DNA of 64,000 bases from CANGYM01 sp044372405 (GCA_044372405.1 JBILRW010000005.1:7583-71582); one strand, 5' to 3'. Shown: positions 1 to 8,990, counted from the first letter of the stretch. Numbers and translations: made by a program. The notes: generated by a model from the letters alone, not told the origin.

Positions 1-99
1 CATCACGGCCCCATCGGCCTGACGGGCGACTTTACCCGTTTCCAGACGCAGGGTGCGCCCTGCCCAGTTTATCTCACGAGAGATCAAATCAAATTTCAT
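1..99 (-). CDS. pnp: Polyribonucleotide nucleotidyltransferase, N-terminal 33 codons (partial)
   Basis: The reverse strand reads MKFDLISREINWAGRTL and onward, the typical start of PNPase, the phosphorolytic 3'-5' exoribonuclease of the degradosome. It opens at ATG 99 and runs off the window edge. It lies 22 bp behind rpsO on the same strand, the near-universal rpsO-pnp order, which supports the call despite only 33 visible codons. Confidence 0.85.
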   Translation of the reverse strand, partial: MKFDLISREINWAGRTLRLETGKVARQADGAVM

Positions 100-121
100 G
101 TTTCTTCCTAACCAAGCAAAA

Positions 122-391
122 TTAATAACGAAGACCTAATTTTTCAATCAGGGACTTATATTCCGAAGGATTTTTGGATTTTAAGTAATCCAAAAGTTTC
201 CGACGACGACCCACCATTTTCAGCAAGCCACGGCGAGAGCTATGATCTTTTTTGTGGATCTTTAGGTGCTCGGTCAATTCATTGATGCGACCGGTAAAAA
301 GGGCCACCTGAACGGCGGAAGATCCTGTGTTTTTTTCAGATCCACCAAAGGTTTGGATCAATGTTAATGTGTTGTCTTTTGAAAGCGACAT
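122..391 (-). CDS. rpsO: 30S ribosomal protein S15
   Basis: An 89-residue protein, the standard S15 length. It has the family features: a GSSAVQVALFT segment, the LTEHLKIHKKDHSSRRGLL core that binds the 16S rRNA three-way junction (H..DHSSRRGL), and the terminal region ending in GLRY. S15 is a primary binder in assembly of the 30S platform. The gene is directly followed by pnp, as in most bacteria, so the two probably form one transcript. No anomalies are seen. Confidence 0.97.
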   Translation of the reverse strand: MSLSKDNTLTLIQTFGGSEKNTGSSAVQVALFTGRINELTEHLKIHKKDHSSRRGLLKMVGRRRKLLDYLKSKNPSEYKSLIEKLGLRY

Positions 392-547
392 CGTAAACCT
401 CTTAAAAAATTAAAACGCTTTAGAAAAGCCCCGTAGAAAAATAAAATTTTTCGCCAGGGTCTCCTTTCTTAACAACTACGAAAGGGCCGGGATGTCGTCT
501 AGCCGCTTCCATGAGTTTAGAAAGTTGAACCCCAGGTTGTTGCAAAA

Positions 548-567
548 GCCAACCGCTTTGGCAAGGT
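548..567 (-). terminator. Weak stem-loop between coq7 and rpsO
   Basis: GCCAA (548-552) pairs with TTGGC (558-562) around a 5-nt loop. Read on the minus strand it is followed by TTTTG, and on the plus strand, after AAGG, by eight T. It lies 50 bp past the coq7 stop. The stem is only 5 bp, so this is a tentative rho-independent terminator. The rest of 392-617 shows no ORF or RNA gene. Confidence 0.35.
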
Positions 568-617
568 TTTTTTTACAGGTTTTTTTTTACAAAATGTTTC
601 CTGCTTAAAAACAAACC

Positions 618-1142
618 CTAAACACGTTTTGCCAGGGCAATAGCCAGGCGGGATCCTGCCTGAATTACGGCAGAAAGCACGGGATACCCAGGGGCGTCTT
701 GTCCCTGATGATCAGCGGCGGTGTCGTGGTGTTCGCGTTCTTCCGCCTGAAATTGGACCAGTGTTTCCCGCAGGGGGTCCTCCAGCGGCAGGGCCTGAAT
801 TTGTTCCTGGTAATGCTGACCAATCACGGTTTCCACGGCCATGGTGCAGGCCATGGCACTTTTAGGGCCCATGGCGGCGGTGATCATGCCCAATAACTGC
901 CCCGCCCCGTACCATAATGGAGAAAGGGCCGAGGGACGGACTCTTTCCCGGACGCAGGCTTTTTCAAAAAAATGCAGGTGTTCTTGCTCTTGATCCAGCA
1001 TATGGCTCAAAACAGGGGCCGAATCGTGATTTTTTAAAACGCGGAGCTGTCCTTGATAAATGGATCTGGCGCCGTACTCACCGGCCAAGTTGACGCGCAG
1101 CATGGAGGCCCGCTCCTGAAAAGAAGGCGGCCTAGAGGTCAT
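618..1142 (-). CDS. coq7: COQ7-type diiron demethoxyubiquinone hydroxylase
   Basis: This enzyme hydroxylates 2-polyprenyl-3-methyl-6-methoxy-benzoquinol late in aerobic ubiquinone synthesis. The carboxylate-bridged diiron ligands are visible in order: NLAGEYGA near the N-terminus, DQEQEHLHFF, AVETVIGQHY, and EEREHHDTA near the C-terminus. The usual HAGEYGA histidine is Leu here, but the ligand Glu is kept. The start chosen is ATG 1142, which gives 13 residues before MLRVN as in relatives and overlaps the rpoZ end by 11 bp. ATG 1103, with AGGAG nine bases upstream, is an alternative start, and an upstream start at 1181 is less likely. The gene is probably co-transcribed with rpoZ. Confidence 0.92.
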   Translation of the reverse strand: MTSRPPSFQERASMLRVNLAGEYGARSIYQGQLRVLKNHDSAPVLSHMLDQEQEHLHFFEKACVRERVRPSALSPLWYGAGQLLGMITAAMGPKSAMACTMAVETVIGQHYQEQIQALPLEDPLRETLVQFQAEEREHHDTAADHQGQDAPGYPVLSAVIQAGSRLAIALAKRV

Positions 1143-1521
1143 CCTCAGCACTGTCTGGCAATTCAGCATCGGTGTCGGCAAAATCCTCAGCGTTTAAATC
1201 GTCGGTTTCGATCAAAATGCTGGCGGCTTTTACGGGGGCCTCTGACTGATCCCCGGCCAAGAGAGCCTCGAGCTCCCCTTCATCCTCAGCCAAAGAAATA
1301 TTGCGCTGCAGACCTCGAATGCAATCTTCACGCAGGGTTTCAACGGACAAATTGTTTTCGCCAATTTCCCGCAACGCCAGGACAGGATTTTTATCATTAT
1401 CCCGGGGCAATGTGACCATGCTGCCCGCAGACAGATCTTTGGCCCGCTGAGCGGCCAACATCACCAATTCAAAACGGTTAGGGACGATATGAATACAATC
1501 TTCAACGGTAACGCGGGCCAT
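1132..1521 (-). CDS. rpoZ: DNA-directed RNA polymerase omega subunit
   Basis: The protein starts MARVTVEDCIHIVPNRFELV, the omega signature (VEDC...NRFELV...AAQRAKDL), and assists beta-prime folding and polymerase assembly. ATG 1521 is preferred over an in-frame start at 1551, because the extra ten hydrophobic residues are not found in omega. At 129 residues it is of alphaproteobacterial length, with an acidic, low-complexity C-terminal tail rich in Asp and Glu. The stop overlaps the coq7 start. Confidence 0.95.
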   Translation of the reverse strand: MARVTVEDCIHIVPNRFELVMLAAQRAKDLSAGSMVTLPRDNDKNPVLALREIGENNLSVETLREDCIRGLQRNISLAEDEGELEALLAGDQSEAPVKAASILIETDDLNAEDFADTDAELPDSAEDDL

Positions 1522-1940
1522 AAAAATGCCTATTCCCAAAAATAAAATCAAAGGACAAGGGTCTGCAAAAGCCTCTTAACATTTGTTCCTTCACAGAGGC
1601 ATCAATACTAGCAATTCTTGGAAAAGATTGTCAAATCATTTGTCAATCGGACAGGGTCATTCAATAAACCCGGTAAACCCGGTTTACATTCTGGGAAGAA
1701 TGGTGTTGAGATGCTCTAAAAAAGGAGCATTTATGAAAATAATTGAAGGTTTGAAGACGTTGAAGGGCCACCGTGGTTAGGTTATCAGGGCGCTCTGTCC
1801 TTGATCCTAAAAAAACGGATCAAAAAGTCAAGGGTCTGTCAAGAAAAAAATCATTGCAAAAGCCACCCTCAAAAAAACAAAACGAATTGCATCGCGCGTG
1901 CAAACCTTTTAGAATGTCTTTTTTTTATAAGGACAATGAT
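1522..1940 (+). other. Long metE leader region with hairpins and a possible 15-residue leader peptide
   Basis: About 420 bp lie between the divergent rpoZ and metE genes. A palindrome GTAAACC-C-GGTTTAC sits at 1673-1687. The hairpin ATGCTC/GAGCAT (1711-1730, loop TAAAAAAG) overlaps the GGAG ribosome site of a 15-codon ORF at 1733-1780 (MKIIEGLKTLKGHRG). A second hairpin TTGATCC/GGATCAA (1801-1823) has a nearly identical A-rich loop. The peptide has no Met besides the start, so methionine attenuation is not indicated. The boxes CATTTGTCA (1637) and CAGGGTCATTCAAT (1652) recur near 63.7 kb. No S-box or SAM riboswitch is recognised. Confidence 0.4.
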
Positions 1941-4241
1941 ATGGTTTTCGCCGCAAATTTAGGATTCCCCCGCGTTGGGGTTCACCGCGAATTGAAATTC
2001 GCGCTTGAGTCGTTTTGGAAAAAGGCATCGTCTTTAGAGGATGTTCTGACTGTTGCCAAGGACCTGCGCGCCCGTCATTGGACGTTACAACGGGATCGGG
2101 GGATGGATATCATCCCCGGCAATGATTTCTCCCTGTATGACCATATGCTGGATATGACCTGTTTGCTGGGCGCCGTGCCCGAGCGTTATGGGTTTAAGGG
2201 CGGCCTGGTGGATCATGACACCTATTTCGCCATGGCCCGGGGCCGTCAAGAGGATGGCCAGGACGTTGTGGCCATGGAAATGACCAAATGGATGGACACC
2301 AATTACCACTATATTGTCCCTGAACTGACGAAAAAAACCACCTTTGCCCTGTCATCCACAAAAATTTTTGATGAGTATCAAGAGGCCAAAGCCCTGGGGC
2401 TGGAAACCCGCCCTGTGCTGGTGGGGCCGGTGTCCTATTTGTTGCTGTCAAAATCCTATGATGCTGGTTTAAAGCCCTTGGATTTGTTGCCGTCCTTGCT
2501 GGAGGTTTACAAAACCATTGTTGCCAAACTGAAAACCCTGGGCGTTAAAGCCATTCAGCTGGACGAGCCCTGTTTGGCCACAAACCTGACGTCTGAAGAA
2601 AAGACCGCGTTTGAATCCGCCTATAAAACCCTGGGGTCTTTGGGATTGGATTACACCCTGGCCGTTTATTTCGGGGGCCTGCGGGATAATTTATCGTTGG
2701 CGTTATCGCTTCCCAGCGCTGCGCTGCACGTGGATTTGGTGCGCGGTTCAGAAGACATTGACGCGCTGCTGGCCAGCACCCCCAAGGAAAAAGTTTTGTC
2801 CTTGGGCCTGATTGAGGGCCGCAACATCTGGAAAACCGATTTAACCCGCGCCCTGGCGGTGGCCGAAAAATTCGTGGCCGTCCGCGGCGCGGATAAAATC
2901 ATCGTGGCCCCCAGCTGCTCGCTGCTGCACAGCCCCGTGGATTTGGATCAAGAAACCAAGTTGGATGCTGAGGTGAAATCCTGGCTGTCCTTTGCCACGC
3001 AAAAATTGACCGAGGTTGCGTCCCTGCGCGATGCCTTAAACGGTAAAAAAGACGCGGCGTTTTTTGCGGCGAATCAATCAGCGGTGGCGTCACGGCAGAC
3101 ATCCCCCCGGATTCATGATTCGGCTGTGAAACAGCGTATTGCGGGGGTGACAGAATCCATGAAAAACCGGAAAAACCCCTTTTCCAAACGCCGTTTGGCC
3201 CAAAAGGCGGATTTGAATTTGCCGTTATTTCCCACGACAACCATTGGCTCTTTTCCCCAAACGAAGGAAGTCCGTCATGCCCGGGCGGCGTTTAATAAGG
3301 GCGAGCTGAACCAGGCCGCTTACGATCAATTCTTGGGCGAATGTATTCAAAACGCCATGAAAATTCAGGAGGAATTGGACATTGACGTGCCCGTTCACGG
3401 TGAATTTGAACGCAATGATATGGTGGAATACTTTGGCGAACAGCTCAGCGGTTTTATCTTTACCAAAAACGGCTGGGTGCAAAGTTATGGTTCACGCTGC
3501 GTTAAGCCGCCGGTGATTTTCGGGGATGTGTCCCGCCCCACCCCCATGACGGTCAAATGGACCACCTACGCCCAATCCTTAAGTGATCGTCCGGTGAAGG
3601 GAATGCTGACAGGCCCCATCACCATTTTGCAGTGGTCTTTTGTGCGGGATGATCAGCCCCGTTCCGTGACGTGCAATCAAATTGCCTTGGCCATTCGGGA
3701 TGAAGTTATGGATCTGGAAAAAGCCGGCATCAAGATCATTCAAATTGACGAGCCCGCCATTCGTGAGGGGCTGCCCCTGCGGAAAGAGGATCAGAATCCC
3801 TATTTAACCTGGGCCGTGGGGGCGTTTCGTCTTTCGGCCGCAGGCGTCGAGGACAAAACCCAGATTCACACCCATATGTGTTATTCCGAGTTTAACGACA
3901 TCATGGATTCCATTGCGGCCATGGATGCCGATGTGATTTCCATTGAAACGTCGCGCTCGGCCATGGAGCTGCTCTCGGCCTTTACCCATTTCAAATACCC
4001 CAACGACATTGGACCCGGTGTTTACGACATCCACAGCCCCCGTATCCCCAAAACGGAGGAAATGGTGTTTTTATTGCGCAAGGCCCTGGATGTTCTCAAT
4101 CCTGAACAAATTTGGGTGAATCCCGATTGTGGTTTGAAAACACGGGGCTGGGCAGAGGTCCTGCCGGCCCTGCAAAACATGGTGGCCGCCACCAAAATTT
4201 TGCGTCAAGAACTGGCCGCCGAGCAAAAGGATGCTGTCTGA
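1941..4241 (+). CDS. metE: Cobalamin-independent methionine synthase
   Basis: MetE moves the methyl group of 5-methyl-THF-glutamate to homocysteine without B12, the last step of methionine synthesis. The 766-residue length is typical. The N-terminal barrel begins FAANLGFPRVGVHRELK. The C-terminal barrel has TTTIGSFPQT, VPVHGEFERNDMVEYF, the DEPA motif, the zinc ligands in THMCYSEF, and the WVNPDCGLKTRGW segment with the last zinc Cys. ATG 1941 is chosen because AAGGA precedes it and upstream in-frame codons (from 1773) are Lys-rich and non-homologous. It overlaps trmB by 11 bp, suggesting translational coupling. Confidence 0.97.
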   Translation: MVFAANLGFPRVGVHRELKFALESFWKKASSLEDVLTVAKDLRARHWTLQRDRGMDIIPGNDFSLYDHMLDMTCLLGAVPERYGFKGGLVDHDTYFAMARGRQEDGQDVVAMEMTKWMDTNYHYIVPELTKKTTFALSSTKIFDEYQEAKALGLETRPVLVGPVSYLLLSKSYDAGLKPLDLLPSLLEVYKTIVAKLKTLGVKAIQLDEPCLATNLTSEEKTAFESAYKTLGSLGLDYTLAVYFGGLRDNLSLALSLPSAALHVDLVRGSEDIDALLASTPKEKVLSLGLIEGRNIWKTDLTRALAVAEKFVAVRGADKIIVAPSCSLLHSPVDLDQETKLDAEVKSWLSFATQKLTEVASLRDALNGKKDAAFFAANQSAVASRQTSPRIHDSAVKQRIAGVTESMKNRKNPFSKRRLAQKADLNLPLFPTTTIGSFPQTKEVRHARAAFNKGELNQAAYDQFLGECIQNAMKIQEELDIDVPVHGEFERNDMVEYFGEQLSGFIFTKNGWVQSYGSRCVKPPVIFGDVSRPTPMTVKWTTYAQSLSDRPVKGMLTGPITILQWSFVRDDQPRSVTCNQIALAIRDEVMDLEKAGIKIIQIDEPAIREGLPLRKEDQNPYLTWAVGAFRLSAAGVEDKTQIHTHMCYSEFNDIMDSIAAMDADVISIETSRSAMELLSAFTHFKYPNDIGPGVYDIHSPRIPKTEEMVFLLRKALDVLNPEQIWVNPDCGLKTRGWAEVLPALQNMVAATKILRQELAAEQKDAV

Positions 4242-5004
4242 TCGATTGTTTTACGGTCGCCGCCTGGGGAAAGGGTTTTCCCCGGCGGCGGCCACATCGC
4301 TAAAGACTCAGGCCAGAGATCTTTGTTTTGATGATCCGCGCTCTTTGGTCACGGCCCCCTGTACCCACCGTCTGTTAGAAATTGGTTTTGGTAACGGCGC
4401 CCATCTGTTGGCCCAGGCCATGGCCCATCCTGAAACATTGTGTGTGGGGGTTGAGGCGTATCAAACCGGCTTTACCCTGGCCCTGCGGGAGGCCTATAAA
4501 AATAGTTTGCCCAATATACGATTGGCCAACAGCGATATTGCGCTGTTGCTGGCGGAGCTTCCCGAGGCCTTTTTTGATCAGATTTTTATCCTGTTTCCGG
4601 ATCCCTGGCCCAAAACACGGCAGCAAAAACGGCGCTTGGTAACGGAGGCTTTTCTCAAACGCTTAAAGCCCACCCTGAAACCCGGTGGTTTTTTGGTGAC
4701 AGCCACGGATGATGCCCATTATGCCCAGCAAATCAGGGATGCCCTTGAATCCGCCATACCCGGGGACTGGCAAATGCCCGAACCCCTGATCCTTACAACC
4801 CCCTATCAGCAAAAGGCACTGAATGCTGGGCGGGAGATTGTATTGACCAGGCGAGGCCTAACGCCGGCAACTAAACCACATCCGCCAGCAAAAATGACAA
4901 TTCCAGGGCCTGGGACGCATTCAACCGGGGATCACAGTGGGTTTCATAGCGATATTTCAGATCATCTTCACCCAGTTGTTGACCGCCGCCGACACATTCT
5001 GTGA
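4231..5004 (+). CDS. trmB: tRNA (guanine-N7-)-methyltransferase with run-on C-terminus
   Basis: TrmB methylates G46 in the tRNA variable loop using SAM. Visible motifs are the SAM pocket LEIGFGNG, the acidic GVEAYQTG, the family hallmark FPDPWPKTRQQKRRL, TATDDAHYAQ, and the substrate-side TPYQQKALNAGREI. Relatives end shortly after this last motif. Here the frame stays open for about 40 more residues rich in Pro and His, running antisense through the 3' end of the convergent DAHP synthase gene (134-bp overlap). The tail is probably a read-on after loss of the original stop. The start overlaps the metE stop. Confidence 0.93.
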   Translation: MLSDRLFYGRRLGKGFSPAAATSLKTQARDLCFDDPRSLVTAPCTHRLLEIGFGNGAHLLAQAMAHPETLCVGVEAYQTGFTLALREAYKNSLPNIRLANSDIALLLAELPEAFFDQIFILFPDPWPKTRQQKRRLVTEAFLKRLKPTLKPGGFLVTATDDAHYAQQIRDALESAIPGDWQMPEPLILTTPYQQKALNAGREIVLTRRGLTPATKPHPPAKMTIPGPGTHSTGDHSGFHSDISDHLHPVVDRRRHIL

Positions 5005-6220
5005 CGTCTTGTCCGGTCATTTCAATATGAACACCGCCGGCATGGGTGCCCATGCGTTTGTGAACAGCGAAAAATTCCGTGACTTCCTGTAAAATCGCAT
5101 CAAAGGACCGTGTTTTGGTCCCATCCGTGGTTTTATGGGTGTTGCCGTGCATGGGGTCACAGGACCACACCACCGTTTGACCGCTGGCCTCAATGGCCTC
5201 AATCAGGGCGGGTAAATAGGTTTCCACCTTTCCGGCGCCCATACGGGAAATCAGGACAATGCGTCCCTCTTCGTTATCGGGATTGATGCTTTTCAGAATT
5301 TCCACCAACGCCACCGGGTCCGTTGTGGGACCACATTTAATCCCCACGGGATTGCCAATCCCCCGCATAAAGGCCACGTGGGCATGATCCAGCTGCCGCG
5401 TCCGATCCCCAATCCACACCATATGGGCCGACGTATCATACCAATCACCGGTTAGACTATCGATGCGGGTCAGGCATTCTTCGTAATGCAGCAACAGGGC
5501 CTCATGGGACGTATATACCGTTGTTTTTTCAATCTGGGGCACCTGATCTGCTGTCAAACCGCAGGCTTCCATGAAATTCAGGGCCTTGGTGATGCTATCA
5601 ATGGTGTCCTGGTAACGGTGCCCCACGGGGGAGGCCGCAACGAAGTCCAAACTCCACCGATTCAATTTATGGACGTTGGCATACCCCCCTTCAGAGAGGG
5701 CGCGAATCAGGTTCAGCGTCGCCGCCGATTGATAATAACAGCGCAGCATACGCTGGGGGTCGGGGTGGCGGGCCTCCGGCGTAAAGTCCATGCCATTGAT
5801 AATGTCACCGCGATAGGCAGGCAAGGTCACGCCGTCCAAGGTTTCGGTATCGGCGGAGCGGGGTTTGGCAAACTGTCCCGCCATACGGGCAATTTTCACC
5901 ACGGGCTTGCCAGAGCTATAGGCCAGCACCACGGCCATCTGCAAAATCACCCGCAGCGTATCGCGGATTTTGTTGGCCCCGAATTCGGCAAAGCTTTCGG
6001 CGCAATCGCCCCCTTGCAGCAAAAAGGCCTCCCCCCTGGCCACTTTGGCCAGTTTTTTCTTCAGGGCGCGAACCTCCCCCGCAAACACCAGGGGGGGCAT
6101 TTTGGACAGTTGCGCCTTCACCGTTTGCAGGGCATCCTGATTGGGATAGGTGGGGTGTTGCACAATGGGCAACTGTTGCCAGGCATCGGGGGTCCAGGAT
6201 TCGCGGTGAAAACTACTCAT
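4871..6220 (-). CDS. Class II 3-deoxy-7-phosphoheptulonate synthase
   Basis: This enzyme condenses phosphoenolpyruvate and erythrose-4-phosphate, the entry to the shikimate pathway. The 449-residue type II (plant/actinobacterial-like) form is recognised from WTPDAWQQLPIVQHPTY, LLQGGDCAESF, KIARMAGQFAKPRS, the YRGDIING loop, the WIGDRTRQLD region, GIKCGPT, and DPMHGNTHKT near the C-terminus. The metal-site Cys is in GGDCAE. The family is common in Alphaproteobacteria. aroB at 42 kb supplies the next enzyme. Its 3' end is overlapped by the trmB read-on. Confidence 0.96.
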   Translation of the reverse strand: MSSFHRESWTPDAWQQLPIVQHPTYPNQDALQTVKAQLSKMPPLVFAGEVRALKKKLAKVARGEAFLLQGGDCAESFAEFGANKIRDTLRVILQMAVVLAYSSGKPVVKIARMAGQFAKPRSADTETLDGVTLPAYRGDIINGMDFTPEARHPDPQRMLRCYYQSAATLNLIRALSEGGYANVHKLNRWSLDFVAASPVGHRYQDTIDSITKALNFMEACGLTADQVPQIEKTTVYTSHEALLLHYEECLTRIDSLTGDWYDTSAHMVWIGDRTRQLDHAHVAFMRGIGNPVGIKCGPTTDPVALVEILKSINPDNEEGRIVLISRMGAGKVETYLPALIEAIEASGQTVVWSCDPMHGNTHKTTDGTKTRSFDAILQEVTEFFAVHKRMGTHAGGVHIEMTGQDVTECVGGGQQLGEDDLKYRYETHCDPRLNASQALELSFLLADVV

Positions 6221-6317
6221 AACCTTAAAAACATGATAATTTAAAGAGAAGTATGATAACGCTTTTCCCCGAAGAAGGCAAATTTAAGACAACACAAAGT
6301 TAAGAGCACGTAACATT

Positions 6318-7463
6318 ATGCCCCATATCAAAACGCACCTGGCACAATCCACCCCTGGTTTTGATCCCACTACGGGGTCCATCGTCCCCCCCCTTTACCC
6401 CTCAGCCACCTTTGCCCGCCAACCCACCGATATGGGGTATGAACCCGGCCGGGTCTATGGTCGCCCAGACAATCCCACCTATCTGGACGTGGAACGCTTG
6501 ATCACCCTGCTGGAGGGGGGCTTTGAAACGGCCCTTTATGCCTCGGGCATGGCGGCCTGCAGCGCGGTTTTGCTGGCGCAAAAGCCAGGGGCCCATTTTG
6601 TTGTACCAAAGACATTATATGTCGGACTGTCCAACTGGTTTTTGGAATGGGCGGGCACGTGGGGTTATCACGTTCGGGTTTATGATAATGCGGACCTTCA
6701 GGATTTATCCCGCGTGGCCGCCGCCGGCCCCACCGATATGATTTGGGTGGAAACCCCGTCCAATCCCATGATGGACATCACGGACATTCGGGCGGCCAAG
6801 GTCGTCGCCGATGGGTGCGGCGCTCTTTTGGTTGTTGATAATACGGTACCCACACCGTTATTGACGCAACCCCTCAGCCTGGGCGCTGATTTTGTTGTGC
6901 ATTCGTGTTCCAAGGCCCTCAACGGACACCACGATGTCATCGCAGGGGCGGTGATCGCCCGGGAAGACAGCCCCCGCTGGCAAACCATCAAAAAACTCCG
7001 CGGCACATTGGGGGGCGTTTTGGGCCCGTTTGAGGCTTGGTTATTATTAAGGGGCCTGAAAACCCTACACCTGCGCGTGCCCGTCAGCTGCGATAACACA
7101 CTGGCCCTGGCCCTGGCCGTGCAGCATCATCCGGCGGTGGAGGGGGTTTTGTATCCGGGCCTTTCCTCCCACCCAGGCCACGATACGGCGCGGGTTCAGA
7201 TGAAAGGCCGTTATGGGGCGCTGATGTCGATCTTGGTGCGCGGCGGGGCCCCTGGGGCTTTGTCTGTGGTGAAGGCATTAAAGGTCTTTAAAGTGGCAAC
7301 ATCCCTGGGTGGCACCGAAAGTTTGATTGAACACCGCGCCACGGTGGAGGATTATAAACTCACCACGCCCCCCAACCTGCTGAGGATTTCCGTGGGGATT
7401 GAGGATATTCGGGACCTAATCACGGATTTAACCGGGGCCCTGGATCGGGCGGCGGCGGGGTAA
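6318..7463 (+). CDS. Cys/Met metabolism PLP-dependent enzyme (cystathionine beta-lyase/gamma-synthase family)
   Basis: A fold-type I PLP enzyme of 381 residues. It has the family N-terminus (GSIVPPLYPSATF), the YGRPDNPT substrate/PLP loop, YASGMAACSAV, WVETPSNPMMDI, and VVDNTV with the PLP-ring Asp. The PLP lysine is in SCSKALNGHHD, and SLGGTESLIEHRA lies near the end. The sequence alone does not separate lyase, gamma-synthase and sulfhydrylase. With metE 2 kb away it probably supplies homocysteine. It is transcribed divergently from the DAHP synthase gene across a 97-bp AT-rich gap. Confidence 0.9.
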   Translation: MPHIKTHLAQSTPGFDPTTGSIVPPLYPSATFARQPTDMGYEPGRVYGRPDNPTYLDVERLITLLEGGFETALYASGMAACSAVLLAQKPGAHFVVPKTLYVGLSNWFLEWAGTWGYHVRVYDNADLQDLSRVAAAGPTDMIWVETPSNPMMDITDIRAAKVVADGCGALLVVDNTVPTPLLTQPLSLGADFVVHSCSKALNGHHDVIAGAVIAREDSPRWQTIKKLRGTLGGVLGPFEAWLLLRGLKTLHLRVPVSCDNTLALALAVQHHPAVEGVLYPGLSSHPGHDTARVQMKGRYGALMSILVRGGAPGALSVVKALKVFKVATSLGGTESLIEHRATVEDYKLTTPPNLLRISVGIEDIRDLITDLTGALDRAAAG

Positions 7464-7620
7464 GGGACCCATAAACGGTACGGCCCACCCCTGTTGCCTT
7501 TTCCACAAAGGGGGCAAACATATCCTTAATCAGGGTTTGGGCCTCTTTCGGGGCCTTGGCATAAGATCCCGCGTTCAGATGCGGCTGGGGGTCGTATTCC
7601 GCCTGCGCTTCTGCAGCCAT
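7420..7620 (-). pseudogene. Possible remnant of a coding region behind the PepSY gene
   Basis: A 66-codon frame begins inside the PepSY 3' end and runs into the tail of the trans-sulfuration gene. Residues about 16-53 (NAGSYAKAPKEAQTLIKDM and following) have the GC-rich codon choice of the resident genes and read like real protein. The ends look like read-through, with a terminal Pro run. It may be the leftover 3' end of a gene cut by arrival of the DUF2946-TonB-PepSY block. No family is recognised, and an ORF by chance remains possible. Confidence 0.25.
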
Positions 7621-8990
7621 AACCCAATCCCGCTCATCACGATAATCAATGTCGCAACCCCCGCTAAAATACCATCCCGTTGTGTTTGTGAGATACTCAG
7701 CAGTTTATCCAGAAACTGCCCCTTGTGCAGATTACTGAAGCTCCACAATTCGATTGTATCCAAAGGAGAGACACGCGCCGCCACCACGCCTGCTTTGGCA
7801 TCGACAAACACCAGTCCATTGGGCGTTTCCACCCGCCATACGGGCAGGCGTTTGTTGGCAAACCCATATTCAGGGCTGAACATGGGTAGCAAGGTGGGGG
7901 TGCCTGTTGTGTTTTCTGCGATTGCTAAAGCAATATCCGTATCGGTAAACGGTACAGCCTCGCCGCCATGCACCGTGAAATAGGCTGTTTTTGTTTGTGG
8001 TGTATTGCCCCTGTGATGCGCGTGCGGGTTTGGTGCTGCGTTGGGAGTGCTAGGCAATGCCATTTCCACCCGCCACAGCAACCCTTTGGGCGTGTTACTA
8101 AGGCGGACATCCTTTGCAATGATCACGCCATCTGGCAACGATTGCACCGAAGCACTATCCAACAGGCGCACGTTGGCAATCTCCGCTTTTTTAGCAGTGC
8201 CTTGCACCCACAAATGAAACAACCCACTGCCCGCAAAGGCCAACACGGGCAGCCACACCACCCATGCCAAACGGCGATGCAGCCCACGTCCACCCTTGGG
8301 CATTTTCGGACGTTTGAGTTTCCATAACAAAGCAATCCCCAAACACGCCATGGCAAGAATCACCAGCATAGCGCAGGTGATCATCCCAAGGCGCACGCCC
8401 TCAACACTGCCTTCTAAAAACTTCAACGTGTGGATATTCTGAAATAACCAGAGCAGCGTTTGTTTATAAGGCGTATTGATGCTGCCCAGTTTGTCTTCGC
8501 CCGTATCGACATAAACAACAAGCCCATCGGGGCGATCAAACGCGACTCGCCACACGGGCAGGTATTTGTTAATTGACGGATAGTTTTTATCAAAGGCTGT
8601 TTGTCGTGTTGCCGATACAACTTTGGCGGTTTTTTCACCGCTGTAATGCCGTGCTAATGCCTCAGCACGCGCAACATCGGCATTAGGTAACACTACCCCT
8701 GTCTGCGCATTGTAATACAGCCGCTCTGGTTGCTTTAACAACGTGAGTTGATAGGCGGGCTTCCCGTCAACAGACACAATCCTGATAGCGGTGACGTTCT
8801 GAACAGGCAGGAAGGATGGAGCTTTCGCCCCCTGCAGCACCACGGATTCAACCGGCGGCCTAAACGCCACGGGCTTAATCCCCGTAAAGGACAGCAACGG
8901 ATGGATCAGCCCCGATGCCGCCCATAGGATCATGCAAACGCCCGCAAGTACACCAAGACGCACGTGCCATTTGTATAAAATTGCTAACAT
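7575..8990 (-). CDS. PepSY-domain inner-membrane protein
   Basis: A 471-residue PepSY-TM protein. The first membrane segment is at about residues 10-30, with the typical LYKWHVRLGVLAG start. A periplasmic PepSY-like repeat follows (LPVWRVAFDRPDGLVVYVD), then segments near 205-225 and 240-260. A second repeat has the matching LPVWRVETPNGLVFVDA, and a final membrane segment precedes a basic tail. Such proteins often sit beside TonB receptors and are thought to act in periplasmic iron or metallophore handling. The adjacent TonB receptor gene abuts the start (1-bp overlap), so the two form an operon. Codon choice is less GC-biased than in flanking genes. Confidence 0.85.
   Translation of the reverse strand: MLAILYKWHVRLGVLAGVCMILWAASGLIHPLLSFTGIKPVAFRPPVESVVLQGAKAPSFLPVQNVTAIRIVSVDGKPAYQLTLLKQPERLYYNAQTGVVLPNADVARAEALARHYSGEKTAKVVSATRQTAFDKNYPSINKYLPVWRVAFDRPDGLVVYVDTGEDKLGSINTPYKQTLLWLFQNIHTLKFLEGSVEGVRLGMITCAMLVILAMACLGIALLWKLKRPKMPKGGRGLHRRLAWVVWLPVLAFAGSGLFHLWVQGTAKKAEIANVRLLDSASVQSLPDGVIIAKDVRLSNTPKGLLWRVEMALPSTPNAAPNPHAHHRGNTPQTKTAYFTVHGGEAVPFTDTDIALAIAENTTGTPTLLPMFSPEYGFANKRLPVWRVETPNGLVFVDAKAGVVAARVSPLDTIELWSFSNLHKGQFLDKLLSISQTQRDGILAGVATLIIVMSGIGLWLQKRRRNTTPSRI

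Noticed and set aside
1583..1780. 65-codon ORF upstream of metE
   Set aside because: No ribosome site at its start. It crosses a palindrome and only its last 15 codons have a usable start, which I list as a leader ORF candidate.
5486..6244. 252-codon plus-strand ORF opposite the DAHP synthase
   Set aside because: It lies wholly antisense to a clear enzyme gene. The Gly/His-rich composition reflects the shadow frame.
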